Origin: WTJX01 sp045106295
Lineage (GTDB): Bacteria; Bacteroidota; Bacteroidia; Cytophagales; JAAEPT01
DNA length: 29,712 nucleotides
Reading direction: 5' to 3'
NCBI GenBank assembly: GCA_045106295.1
Contig: JBGCEI010000031.1
Location: 1 to 29,712 of the forward strand
The notes below the pieces were generated by a model that did not search any database, had not been told where the DNA came from, and worked only from the letters and a program-made list of their open reading frames with translations. Positions 16,122-23,477 of this stretch are shown here, in pieces. The first letter of the stretch is position 1; each line of letters starts with the position of its first letter. A program made the position numbers and the translations under genes.

Positions 16122-16970
16122 ATGAGTGATAAGAAACAAAAAGAATTATTAGACGCAGGTGTTCACTTTGGGCACTTAACTAGCAAGTGGGATCCAAGAA
16201 TGGCTCCTTACATCTTCATGGAAAAGAACGGTATTCATATCATTGATTTGAATAAAACTGTTGCAGGTCTAGAAGAAGCAAAAGCAGCTGTTAAAAATAT
16301 AGTGAAAGCAGGTAGAAAAATACTATTTGTAGCCACTAAGAAACAAGCTAAGTTAGTAGTTGAAGAAGAAGCAGGTAGATTAAATATGCCTTTCGTAACA
16401 GAAAGATGGTTAGGTGGAATGTTAACTAACTTTACAACTGTAAGAAAGTCATTGAAAAAGATGTCGTCAATGGATAAATTGATGAAATCTGAAATGTACA
16501 AAAACTTAGCAAAGAGAGAGCGTTTAATGCTTACTCGTGATAAAGAGAAACTAGAAAAAGTATTAGGTGGAATCGCTGATCAAACGAGACTTCCATCTGC
16601 TATGTTCGTTGTTGATGTAAAGAAAGAGCACATTGCAATCGCTGAAGCTAAGAAATTAAATATCCCAGTTTTCGCATTGGTAGATACGAATTCAAATCCA
16701 GAAGGAGTTGATTACGTGATTCCAGGTAATGACGATGCATTCAAATCAATCTCTGTTATTACAAAAGAATTTTGTAAAGCAATAGAAGAAGGCCTATCTG
16801 AAAGAAAAGCGGAGAAATCTAAAGATAAAGAAGCTGAGGCTGAGGTAGCAGCAGAAACTGCAAAAGCAGAAACTGAGGCAAAAGAAGAAGGGAAAGCTGA
16901 AAAGAAAGCGCCTGCAAAAAAAACAGCAGCCCCAAAAGCTGAAAAGAAAGAAGTACCTGCGGCAAAGTAG
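16122..16970 (+). CDS. rpsB: Ribosomal protein S2 (uS2) with Ala/Lys/Glu-rich tail
   Basis: Small-subunit ribosomal protein of 282 aa. LLDAGVHFGHLTSKWDPRM, IHIIDLNKTV, ILFVATKKQA, RWLGGMLTNF and FALVDTNSNPEGVDYVIPGN are the S2 landmarks. The ATG at 16122 is chosen because it gives the standard S2 beginning; an in-frame extension back into rpsI has no family support. Residues from about 228 on form a low-complexity Ala/Lys/Glu tail of some 55 residues, longer than that of E. coli S2 and probably disordered. A strong terminator follows. Confidence 0.96.
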   Translation: MSDKKQKELLDAGVHFGHLTSKWDPRMAPYIFMEKNGIHIIDLNKTVAGLEEAKAAVKNIVKAGRKILFVATKKQAKLVVEEEAGRLNMPFVTERWLGGMLTNFTTVRKSLKKMSSMDKLMKSEMYKNLAKRERLMLTRDKEKLEKVLGGIADQTRLPSAMFVVDVKKEHIAIAEAKKLNIPVFALVDTNSNPEGVDYVIPGNDDAFKSISVITKEFCKAIEEGLSERKAEKSKDKEAEAEVAAETAKAETEAKEEGKAEKKAPAKKTAAPKAEKKEVPAAK

Positions 16971-16994
16971 TTTTGACAAAAAAATAGTAGGCAT

Positions 16995-17029
16995 AAAAAT
17001 GAACATTAATAAACTTAATGTTCATTTTT
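16995..17029 (+). terminator. Intrinsic terminator after rpsB
   Basis: A perfect 14-bp stem (16995-17008 and 17016-17029, arms aaaaatgaacatta and its complement) around a 7-nt loop, ending in a T run. It lies 24 bp after the rpsB stop and before tsf, so tsf probably depends on read-through or its own promoter. Confidence 0.85.
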
Positions 17030-17068
17030 TGTTTTAAGAATTTAGTATCAATTAAAATTAAGTGAATA

Positions 17069-17899
17069 ATGGCTATAACAGCTCAAGAAGTAAATAAGCT
17101 AAGACAGCTTACTGGTGCAGGAATGATGGACTGCAAAAAAGCATTAACAGAAACAAATGCTGATTTTGATGAAGCAGTTGCACTGCTTAGAAAAAAAGGA
17201 CAAAAAATTTCTGCAAAGAGAGCAGATAAAGAAGCAACAGAAGGGGTTGTTTTTTTTAGACAAAGTTCAGATCAGAAATTTGGAGTAGTTCTTTCATTAA
17301 ACTGTGAAACAGATTTCGTAGCAAAAAACGAAGAATTCATTTCTTTAGGTAATGCAATGGTAGATACAGCAATGGAAGCAAAGCCTGCTAGTAAAGACGA
17401 ATTATTCAATGCTCAATATAACGGTAGATCATTTGGAGAGCATGTGACTGATTTAATGGGGAAAATAGGAGAGAGAATAGAATTGTCGTCTATGGAATCT
17501 TTAGAGTCAGAATGTGTAGTCCCTTACTTACACTCTAATTCAAAATTAGGTGTGTTAGTTGGCTTAAATGGAACTAATGGTGAAAACGTTGAAGAAGTAG
17601 GAAAAGATATCGCTATGCAAATAGCTGCTATGAACCCAGTTGCTTTAGATAAAGATGGTGTGGATAGCACGATAATCGAAAAAGAAGTAGAAATAGGGAA
17701 GGAGCAAGCAAGAGAAGAAGGTAAGCCAGAAGCAATGTTAGAGAAAATTGCAATGGGAAAATTGAATAAATTCTTCAAAGAAAATACCTTGTTGAATCAA
17801 CAATTTGTAAAAGATCCTTCTAAAACGATCTCTCAATTATTGGAAGGTACTGTGAAAGGAATGACTGTAAGTGAATTCAAAAGAGTATCAATAGCTTAA
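17069..17899 (+). CDS. tsf: Translation elongation factor Ts
   Basis: Nucleotide exchange factor for EF-Tu, 276 aa, full length. The N-terminal UBA-like domain (LRQLTGAGMMDCKKAL, about 11-26) is followed by the conserved core CETDFVAKNEEF (about 79-90) that contacts EF-Tu. The C-terminal part holds FVKDPSKTISQLL, typical of EF-Ts. The gene follows rpsB, the usual order in bacteria, but a terminator separates them. An ATG start at 17069. Confidence 0.96.
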   Translation: MAITAQEVNKLRQLTGAGMMDCKKALTETNADFDEAVALLRKKGQKISAKRADKEATEGVVFFRQSSDQKFGVVLSLNCETDFVAKNEEFISLGNAMVDTAMEAKPASKDELFNAQYNGRSFGEHVTDLMGKIGERIELSSMESLESECVVPYLHSNSKLGVLVGLNGTNGENVEEVGKDIAMQIAAMNPVALDKDGVDSTIIEKEVEIGKEQAREEGKPEAMLEKIAMGKLNKFFKENTLLNQQFVKDPSKTISQLLEGTVKGMTVSEFKRVSIA

Positions 17900-17980
17900 A
17901 AATTCGTTATCTATTGCGATCTTTACGAACAGACTTTTAACGTTAAGTTTGTCTGATTGCTGGAGGAATATATTGGATTT

Positions 17981-18020
17981 AAAAAAGAGTAAAGACAATT
18001 TTGTTTTTACTCTTTTTTTT
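17981..18020. terminator. Bidirectional terminator between tsf and the SUI1 gene
   Basis: A 13-bp perfect stem (aaaaaagagtaaa at 17981-17993, complement at 18006-18018) has an A run on one side and a T run on the other, so it can work on both strands. It lies between two convergent units: tsf on the plus strand and the long signalling operon, ending in the SUI1 gene, on the minus strand. A weaker stem with arms cagac/gtctg flanking ttaacg lies upstream at about 17930-17954. Confidence 0.85.
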
Positions 18021-18027
18021 TAAAAAA

Positions 18028-18369
18028 TTATCCTCCTGATTTTTTAGCTTTATAACCAAGGTCAGACAGAAGAGTCATAACCCTATCTCTGTGATTACCT
18101 TGTAAAAGGATAATTCCATTTTTAGATGACCCTCCTACTCCACAAGCAGACTTTAATTGCTTAGCCAGTTCTTTTACATCACTATCAGGCATAGTGAAAC
18201 CTCTTACTTCAGTGACTTCTTTATTTCCTTTTAAACGAGTAAGATGTACTTTTAAGTTCTCTTTTTCAGGACGTGATTTCTGCCCAAGTGCTTCAGCAAA
18301 ACTGTGATCAAAATCTGGATTAGTGGAATATACTACTCCACCCTCTTTATTTCTTTTATTCTTCTTCAA
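18028..18369 (-). CDS. SUI1/eIF1-family translation factor (YciH-like)
   Basis: A 113-aa protein. Its SUI1 domain covers about 38-110: LKVHLTRLKGNKEVTEVRGF, then ACGVGGSSKNGIILLQGNHRDRV, the family signature with the basic loop. The archaeal/eukaryotic relative scans for start codons; the bacterial YciH role is less clear and includes quality control of initiation. The start is a TTG one base after the stop of the LytTR gene, so it is the last gene of the signalling operon and translationally coupled to it. A functional link with that operon is not evident. Confidence 0.88.
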   Translation of the reverse strand: MKKNKRNKEGGVVYSTNPDFDHSFAEALGQKSRPEKENLKVHLTRLKGNKEVTEVRGFTMPDSDVKELAKQLKSACGVGGSSKNGIILLQGNHRDRVMTLLSDLGYKAKKSGG

Positions 18370-18370
18370 C

Positions 18371-19075
18371 CTAAAATGTCTTTACTCTGGATAATAGACT
18401 TTCTTTATAACTGTTACTTACAGGGATCACTTTTTGTTCTACCTGAACGCTATTAAGATCAATGTTTTTGATTCTATCTAGTCGTGCAATGTAAGATCTA
18501 TGTATTCGAATAAACTCATCAGAAGGGAGCTTTTCTTCTATCTTCTTCATAGTAGAATACACTACATGTACTTTCCCTGGTGTATGAATTTTGATATAGT
18601 CTCCATATGCTTCGATATATAAAATATCTTTCAAATTGAAGTTGACCAACATAGAATCTACTTTAATGTATACGTTCTCTTGTTTCTTTTCAGTAGAACT
18701 CGAAGCTTTTTCTTTTATGCGTTTCTTCACTTTCTCTATCGCTTGTAAAAAGCGAGAATAGTCAAGTGGCTTTACTAAATAATCTACCACATCATACTTA
18801 TATGCTTCTAAAGCATACTCTGTTTTTGTGCTTATCAAAATCACATATGGGTGATTATTTAGGGCATTCAATAGCTCAAGACCTGTCATCTCTGGCATTT
18901 CGATATCTAAAAACAAAATATCTACAGAATCATCCGTAACCGCCGAGACGGCTTCACTTGGTTGCTGAAAAAGTCCCTTTAAGGCTAAAGAATCCGTTTT
19001 TTCTATTAATGCTTCTACTACTTTCAATGACAATTCATCGTCATCTACTACTACACAACTTAATATCTTACTCAT
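18371..19075 (-). CDS. LytTR-family response regulator
   Basis: A 234-aa DNA-binding regulator. The receiver domain (about 3-120) carries acidic D11-D13, phosphoacceptor D57 (LFLDIEMPEMTG) and K103-type lysine in DYLVKPLDY. The LytTR DNA-binding domain covers about 132-232: ILYIEAYGDYIKIHT and FIRIHRSYIARLDRI. It overlaps the Hpt gene by 8 bp. In the chain hybrid kinase to Hpt to regulator it is the natural terminal phosphoacceptor. Targets are unknown. Confidence 0.93.
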   Translation of the reverse strand: MSKILSCVVVDDDELSLKVVEALIEKTDSLALKGLFQQPSEAVSAVTDDSVDILFLDIEMPEMTGLELLNALNNHPYVILISTKTEYALEAYKYDVVDYLVKPLDYSRFLQAIEKVKKRIKEKASSSTEKKQENVYIKVDSMLVNFNLKDILYIEAYGDYIKIHTPGKVHVVYSTMKKIEEKLPSDEFIRIHRSYIARLDRIKNIDLNSVQVEQKVIPVSNSYKESLLSRVKTF

Positions 19076-19430
19076 TTTTTAATTTGATTAGCTGTTCATC
19101 TATTAATTTACAGATTATAGTGTAATCTTCGGTTATCGTGTTTAGTGTTTTTTCACAGAAATCTTTATCCTGTGATCCTGATGCTTGATATTCTACTTCT
19201 TCTACAAGGTTTGCTAGAGGGTGCGCTCCTAGGTAACTGAAATTAGGCCTTACCTTATGTGCTAATTTTTCTACTTTAGACCAATTATTTTCTTGTATGT
19301 ACTCATTAAGAGCATTTAAGTCAATAGGAATTTTACTCTTAAATGTTTCCAATAGCTCAATCAATTTAGCCTTTGAGCCTGCTATTGATTGTAGAAAATC
19401 TAAATCTATTGATATCTTTTCGGTACTCAT
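19068..19430 (-). CDS. Histidine phosphotransfer (Hpt) protein
   Basis: A 120-aa helical protein. The Hpt phosphoacceptor is H58 in KLAHKVRPNFSYLGA, the typical position in a four-helix bundle. Stand-alone Hpt proteins pass phosphoryl groups from the receiver of a hybrid kinase to a downstream regulator, and both partners flank this gene: it overlaps the kinase gene by 4 bp and the LytTR gene by 8 bp. The Pro two residues after the Arg of the usual HxLKG pattern (here HKVRP) is a mild deviation. Confidence 0.9.
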   Translation of the reverse strand: MSTEKISIDLDFLQSIAGSKAKLIELLETFKSKIPIDLNALNEYIQENNWSKVEKLAHKVRPNFSYLGAHPLANLVEEVEYQASGSQDKDFCEKTLNTITEDYTIICKLIDEQLIKLKNE

Positions 19431-20971
19431 AATTGGATTTCTTGTTGAATGGTTTTTATGATTTTTGAAGTCAATGGTTTAAAAAAGATTGCCCTACTTC
19501 CTATTTCTTTTAAATGAGTTTTTTTCTCTTCTGTAATTCCGCCAGTCAATATATAAATAGGCAATTCTTTAGAATTTAAACCAGTAGACAGTCCTCTAAT
19601 ATATAAAATAATATCTTCAGCCTTACAATCAGGCAACGTATTGTCTAATAATAAAAGATCAAAAGAATGACTTTTTAATGATTCTAAAGTAGTAAACCAA
19701 TCAGAGCTTACCACAACGTTTGCTCCTTCTTTTATTAATAATTGCTCTCCTACCTTTTGATTCAATATGTCATCTTCTACTAGCAAAACAGATACATTAG
19801 TAAGCGAAGGCGTTACCTTATTTCTTCTTTTTTTATCTGAATGAGCTTCTTTATAAATAATGTCAAATGCTATTGTAGTACCTATCCCTTTTTCACTTTC
19901 TATGGTTAAATTTCCTTTTTGAAGTTCAACTAATTGCTTCACGATAGAAAGACCTAATCCACTACCACCATGTTTTTGATAGGTATTTGCCTCTTCTTGA
20001 ATAAAAGGTTCGAAGATATACGTCACTTTATCTTTTTCTATTCCTACACCACTATCTTTTACCTTAAAGAATAAATGTATGCCTGCACCTGGTTTTTTTC
20101 TCTTAATAAGCAATTTCACCTCTCCTTTATCTGTAAACCGAATAGCATTAGATAATAGATTAAATAGCAATTGGGTTAATCTAACATAGTCTCCATGTAT
20201 ATAATTAGGGATTGAGGAGTCAATATCAGAGATTAAGTCAATATTTTTTTCTTTTATTAAATAAGAAAAAGAATGAGTCACTTCTTTTATTACTTTTCTG
20301 AAATCAAAATCAGATGGTGTCAAGTCTAGTTTTCCTGTTTCTAACTTTGATAAATCTAGGACATCATTTACGATGGAGAGTAAATGATTAGATACAGCCT
20401 GAATAGAAGAAATAGTTTCGTCATTTTTGTTTTCAGTTAACATTTTACTTAATCCAGAGATACTACTTACAGGAGTTCGTAATTCGTGACTCACCTTAGC
20501 AAAAAAGGATGTTTTAAATTCTTGAATTTGCTGTAATTCTTTATTCTGTAATTCCAGTATTTTTTTTTCTAGCTGTAATGTTTTTCTCTGTAGTGATAAT
20601 GTTTCTTCACTAATTGCTGCATGGTTACGTTCTTGTTGAACATGGATCAATTGTTCGTATTGTTCCGTTACATCAATAATAATCCAAAGCACTTTCCCTA
20701 CTTTAGATGATCTTCTAAAATGAAAGTCAAAATACTTTATTGCCCCATCAATGATATGATTTACGCATGGATAGTTTAATTCTTCATCAGTAGGTAATGT
20801 TTTAAATGTTTCTTTGATACTATCTATCAAAGGCATTTGATCATACAAAGAAGTTGAAAGGTCCAACTCGATTAGCGAATTGCATGAATCTTTAATTCCC
20901 CCATCCTGCTCAAATAAGACAAATTGAGACTTGTCCTCAAAGTATGCCGTTTTTAGTTTAGAAAGGTCCAT
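19427..20971 (-). CDS. Cytoplasmic hybrid histidine kinase (PAS-like, HisKA, HATPase, REC)
   Basis: A 514-aa kinase without membrane segments. A PAS-like sensor region (about 1-105, ending in WIIIDVTEQ) is followed by a coiled coil (about 106-155). Next come HisKA with phosphoacceptor H162 (FFAKVSHELRTPVS), and HATPase with N275 (NAIRFT), G1 DSGVGI (306-311) and GGSGLGL (335-341). The receiver has acidic E399/D400/D401, phosphoacceptor D443 (LLLLDNTLPD) and K498. The lack of membrane helices means its signal must be intracellular. The neighbouring small GTPase, 12 bp upstream, is the obvious candidate input, with the PAS-like region as its possible docking site; that is inference. Confidence 0.92.
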   Translation of the reverse strand: MDLSKLKTAYFEDKSQFVLFEQDGGIKDSCNSLIELDLSTSLYDQMPLIDSIKETFKTLPTDEELNYPCVNHIIDGAIKYFDFHFRRSSKVGKVLWIIIDVTEQYEQLIHVQQERNHAAISEETLSLQRKTLQLEKKILELQNKELQQIQEFKTSFFAKVSHELRTPVSSISGLSKMLTENKNDETISSIQAVSNHLLSIVNDVLDLSKLETGKLDLTPSDFDFRKVIKEVTHSFSYLIKEKNIDLISDIDSSIPNYIHGDYVRLTQLLFNLLSNAIRFTDKGEVKLLIKRKKPGAGIHLFFKVKDSGVGIEKDKVTYIFEPFIQEEANTYQKHGGSGLGLSIVKQLVELQKGNLTIESEKGIGTTIAFDIIYKEAHSDKKRRNKVTPSLTNVSVLLVEDDILNQKVGEQLLIKEGANVVVSSDWFTTLESLKSHSFDLLLLDNTLPDCKAEDIILYIRGLSTGLNSKELPIYILTGGITEEKKTHLKEIGSRAIFFKPLTSKIIKTIQQEIQL

Positions 20972-20983
20972 TAAAAATTAAGT

Positions 20984-21481
20984 TTAAACTATTAACTCGG
21001 CTAACTGAGAAAAAGCTTGTTCCACCTCATCTCCTGTTTTAGCACTGGTAAATAATTTCTTACTGAATTTAATTTTTTTATCTAGTTCTTGTAGTTGGTT
21101 TTCGGTGAATAAGTCTTTTTTGTTGCCTAATACAATCACTGGTACGTTGGGTAGTAATTTAGCTAATTCCTCAATTTCTTCTGGTAAACTCTCATAGCTT
21201 GTTGGTCTACTTAAGTCAACAACATATAAAATACCTGCAGCCCCTAATTTATATGTGTTTGACACCTTGGATTGAGAAGATTCACCTGCAATATCCCAAA
21301 TAATAAGAGAGATATCTCCTTTTGATGTATGAACAACTTTCTTTTCAATATTAACACCTATTGTTGTTAAGTATTCCTCTGAAAATTTACTATGAACAAA
21401 CCTGTTGGTTAAAGAAGTTTTCCCAACACCGTATTTACCGAGAAGTATAATTTTCTTACTAATCACGTGTACTAAGTTCAA
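20984..21481 (-). CDS. Ras/Rab-like small GTPase of the prokaryotic Ras superfamily
   Basis: A 165-aa GTPase. G1 is GKYGVGKTS (15-23), the switch I threonine is T40 (YLTTIGVN), and G3 is WDIAGE (62-67). G4 is NKKD (120-123) and G5 TSAK (145-148). It looks more like eukaryotic Rab proteins than MglA and probably belongs to the 'Rup' families of prokaryotic Ras-like GTPases. The position of the catalytic Gln (Ras Q61) holds Glu (E67), which should slow intrinsic hydrolysis. No lipid-modification motif is seen. The start is either TTG at 21481, overlapping the previous gene by 23 bp, or GTG at 21466. The Roadblock-like gene just upstream is a likely GAP or platform. Confidence 0.92.
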   Translation of the reverse strand: MNLVHVISKKIILLGKYGVGKTSLTNRFVHSKFSEEYLTTIGVNIEKKVVHTSKGDISLIIWDIAGESSQSKVSNTYKLGAAGILYVVDLSRPTSYESLPEEIEELAKLLPNVPVIVLGNKKDLFTENQLQELDKKIKFSKKLFTSAKTGDEVEQAFSQLAELIV

Positions 21482-22295
21482 AGTGTGATTTCATATCATT
21501 TCTCAGTAATTCTTCATCTAACTGAGCTGTCTCTGATAGATGTTTTTTGGATAATTTCTCTCCAAAAGTCATGATTAAATCATCCAGTTTTTTCTTAAAT
21601 GCCTCGTTTGTAATACCAGATACTACAACAGCAATGTAATAGCCACCAAGATTTCTAACTACAATTTTGTGCGTATTATACTCTATATGCTCTATTTGTT
21701 CGTTAACTGATTGATCTAATGCATCATTGATAAATGATTTAATGGCTGTTAACATACCAGCAACCATATCTTCATCTATTTTTTGATGAATAGAATAACT
21801 CCCCAATAACAAGCCTGTATTCTGCTCAATAAGGAAAACTTGTTCAATATTAGCTTCTGCTAAAGAAGCCAGCACTTCTTCGCTAGGTGATGTCCCTGAA
21901 AACCAAGATTTTATCATTCTCTTTATTCCTTCTAAAGAAAATAAATCAGCCATTTTTTCATCCACCTTTTCGCTTAATACTTTAATTTCTTGAGTAATGT
22001 ATTTTTTAATCATTTGTCCCATTATGGGATACAGTGCGTTAACAATACTTTCTCGTGATTGCTCAATCTGAGTTTTTATAGACTCTGCTACAGCAGGACC
22101 AAAAAGTTCAGGGAAATGTTCTTTCAAGTACTTGATTCTATCTTGAAAGACAAGCTTAGAGTTAGCCTTTAAGTCAATTTTTTCATTTAGTTGTTCCCCT
22201 AAAGATTGTACCTGTTCATCCAAAGAGATAGGTACATCATCTTTGCTTCTGAAAAACTCTTTCAGTTCATGAAGGTCTTTAAAATCTTTAGCCAT
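21459..22295 (-). CDS. Roadblock/LC7-like protein with helical N-terminal domain
   Basis: A 278-aa cytoplasmic protein. The helical N-terminal part (about 45-140) contains LFGPAVAESIKTQIEQSRE and ALYPIMGQMIKKYI. I recall this pattern from bacterial proteins in which the same module is joined to an OmpA domain and found beside Ras-like GTPases. The C-terminal part (about 146-250: IEQVFLIEQNTGLLLGSYS, DEDMVAGMLTAIKSFINDAL, IAVVVSG) has the layout of a Roadblock/longin-type domain, the fold of MglB-like GTPase partners. No OmpA domain is present here, but peptidoglycan-binding and OmpA genes lie nearby. The order with the GTPase suggests a GAP, exchange factor or effector platform. Confidence 0.7.
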   Translation of the reverse strand: MAKDFKDLHELKEFFRSKDDVPISLDEQVQSLGEQLNEKIDLKANSKLVFQDRIKYLKEHFPELFGPAVAESIKTQIEQSRESIVNALYPIMGQMIKKYITQEIKVLSEKVDEKMADLFSLEGIKRMIKSWFSGTSPSEEVLASLAEANIEQVFLIEQNTGLLLGSYSIHQKIDEDMVAGMLTAIKSFINDALDQSVNEQIEHIEYNTHKIVVRNLGGYYIAVVVSGITNEAFKKKLDDLIMTFGEKLSKKHLSETAQLDEELLRNDMKSHFELSTRD

Positions 22296-22310
22296 CTAAA
22301 ATATGTAAGA

Positions 22311-22646
22311 CTATTTTACGTTTTGAACTACTTTATCGAATAACGAAATAAATTGCTTCTTATCTAGTTTAGAGTCATTTAGTCCATTGAGGGTTGTTGT
22401 TAGCTCTTCTTTCATTTGAGTCAATTTTTCATCAAAAGCGTCTTGCGTTTTCTTTAATTGACCGTCAAGAGCAAGAGATAGCTCGTTGATTTTTTTCTCT
22501 AATTCAGTCCCTTGAATAGATATTTTGTTCTGAACTTCTGCAAATTCATCATCGTATTCCCTTTTTTCTTCTCCAAAGATAATGTCTTTTAGAGCTTCTA
22601 GCTTATTTAGTTTATTATCTAGTTTGTTTTTTTCCTCTTCAGTCAT
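22311..22646 (-). CDS. Small coiled-coil protein, unknown function
   Basis: A 111-aa, highly charged protein rich in Glu, Lys, Asp and Leu. It is predicted to be almost entirely coiled coil from about residue 30 on (heptad-like ELEKKINELSLALDGQLKK). No known domain was recognised. It overlaps the upstream peptidoglycan-binding gene by 4 bp (ATGA type) and precedes the Roadblock-like gene by 15 bp, so it belongs to the same operon. It may act as a scaffold between the membrane protein and the GTPase module. This role is guessed from position. Confidence 0.75.
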   Translation of the reverse strand: MTEEEKNKLDNKLNKLEALKDIIFGEEKREYDDEFAEVQNKISIQGTELEKKINELSLALDGQLKKTQDAFDEKLTQMKEELTTTLNGLNDSKLDKKQFISLFDKVVQNVK

Positions 22647-23287
22647 GGTAATTCATTATATTTTTCCAATAATTTTTTCTCTGTTAAAACATCTATTTCA
22701 CCAGTAGGGTATAGCTTATATTGTTCTTGAAATGATAGTATTGCTTGTGCTGTATTTTCTTTAAACCTTCCATCTAAAATTATTTCAAAACCTAATGACG
22801 CAAGTATTTTTTGTACTATCCAGACATCAGCATTTTGCGCCCCTTTTTTAACATTTTTAATATCAATATTTTTCTTGAAAATATATGTTCGATACGACAT
22901 ACCTAGTTTTTCTAACTGAGCAATTTCTGTATTAGCTAAACCTTGTTTTTTATACGTCGTTGATTGAACCAGCTTTCTTTCTATATAGGAGAGATGTGCT
23001 TTCATTTTATTAAACCGAGCAGCATACTTTAAACTCTTTTCATTTTTGTGATCGGCATATAATACATCCACCTTATAGTTATACCAAGCAGTTCTTACAT
23101 AAGCTTCTAGATTATTGATAGACTCAAAATAGTTTTTCACTAATTGAACATCATGGTAATTTAAATCAAGATCAGATGGGACCTCGTATGAAAAAACCGG
23201 GGAATTTAACTTCTGATACCTTTTAAAGCTGAAATAGGCAATGACACAAAGAGAAATAGCGATAATGAAGAATATTATTTTTTTCAT
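22643..23287 (-). CDS. Membrane-anchored protein with peptidoglycan-binding domain
   Basis: A 214-aa protein with an N-terminal signal anchor (about 4-22, KKIIFFIIAISLCVIAYFSF) and a helical, charged middle. The C-terminal PG_binding_1-type domain (about 150-212) shows ADVWIVQKILASLGFE, DGRFKENTAQAILSFQEQY and PTGEIDVLTEKKLL. The topology puts the binding domain in the periplasm, fixing the protein between inner membrane and cell wall. It is the first gene of the operon and may be its envelope sensor or anchor. A -7 box lies just upstream. Confidence 0.85.
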   Translation of the reverse strand: MKKIIFFIIAISLCVIAYFSFKRYQKLNSPVFSYEVPSDLDLNYHDVQLVKNYFESINNLEAYVRTAWYNYKVDVLYADHKNEKSLKYAARFNKMKAHLSYIERKLVQSTTYKKQGLANTEIAQLEKLGMSYRTYIFKKNIDIKNVKKGAQNADVWIVQKILASLGFEIILDGRFKENTAQAILSFQEQYKLYPTGEIDVLTEKKLLEKYNELP

Positions 23288-23315
23288 GTTGCTTATATGG
23301 GATAGTTTTATCCCT

Positions 23316-23323
23316 CAAATATA
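23316..23323 (-). promoter_or_regulatory. Candidate -7 box of the GTPase/phosphorelay operon
   Basis: TATATTTG on the minus strand matches TAnnTTTG exactly, 28 bp upstream of the first gene's ATG. This would give a very short leader. No clear -33 TTG was found. Confidence 0.5.
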
Positions 23324-23405
23324 AAAATATTAATCCTTAATCCTTCATATTAGCTTAATCGTCTAAAAAAACATAAAAAACAACGGATTTTATTTTCATT
23401 AGATA

Positions 23406-23417
23406 GGTAAATTTACC
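23406..23417. promoter_or_regulatory. 12-bp perfect palindrome upstream of the OmpA/TSP3 gene
   Basis: GGTAAATTTACC lies about 60 bp before the OmpA/TSP3 gene and about 120 bp from the divergent signalling operon, so it could serve both. It may be an operator, for example of the LytTR regulator, although LytTR sites are usually direct repeats. The AT-rich context makes chance plausible. Confidence 0.3.
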
Positions 23418-23477
23418 ATTTTTGGCAATATTAAAATTACCAACAGGTATTTAAATACAAAATTAAAGAGAAAGATT

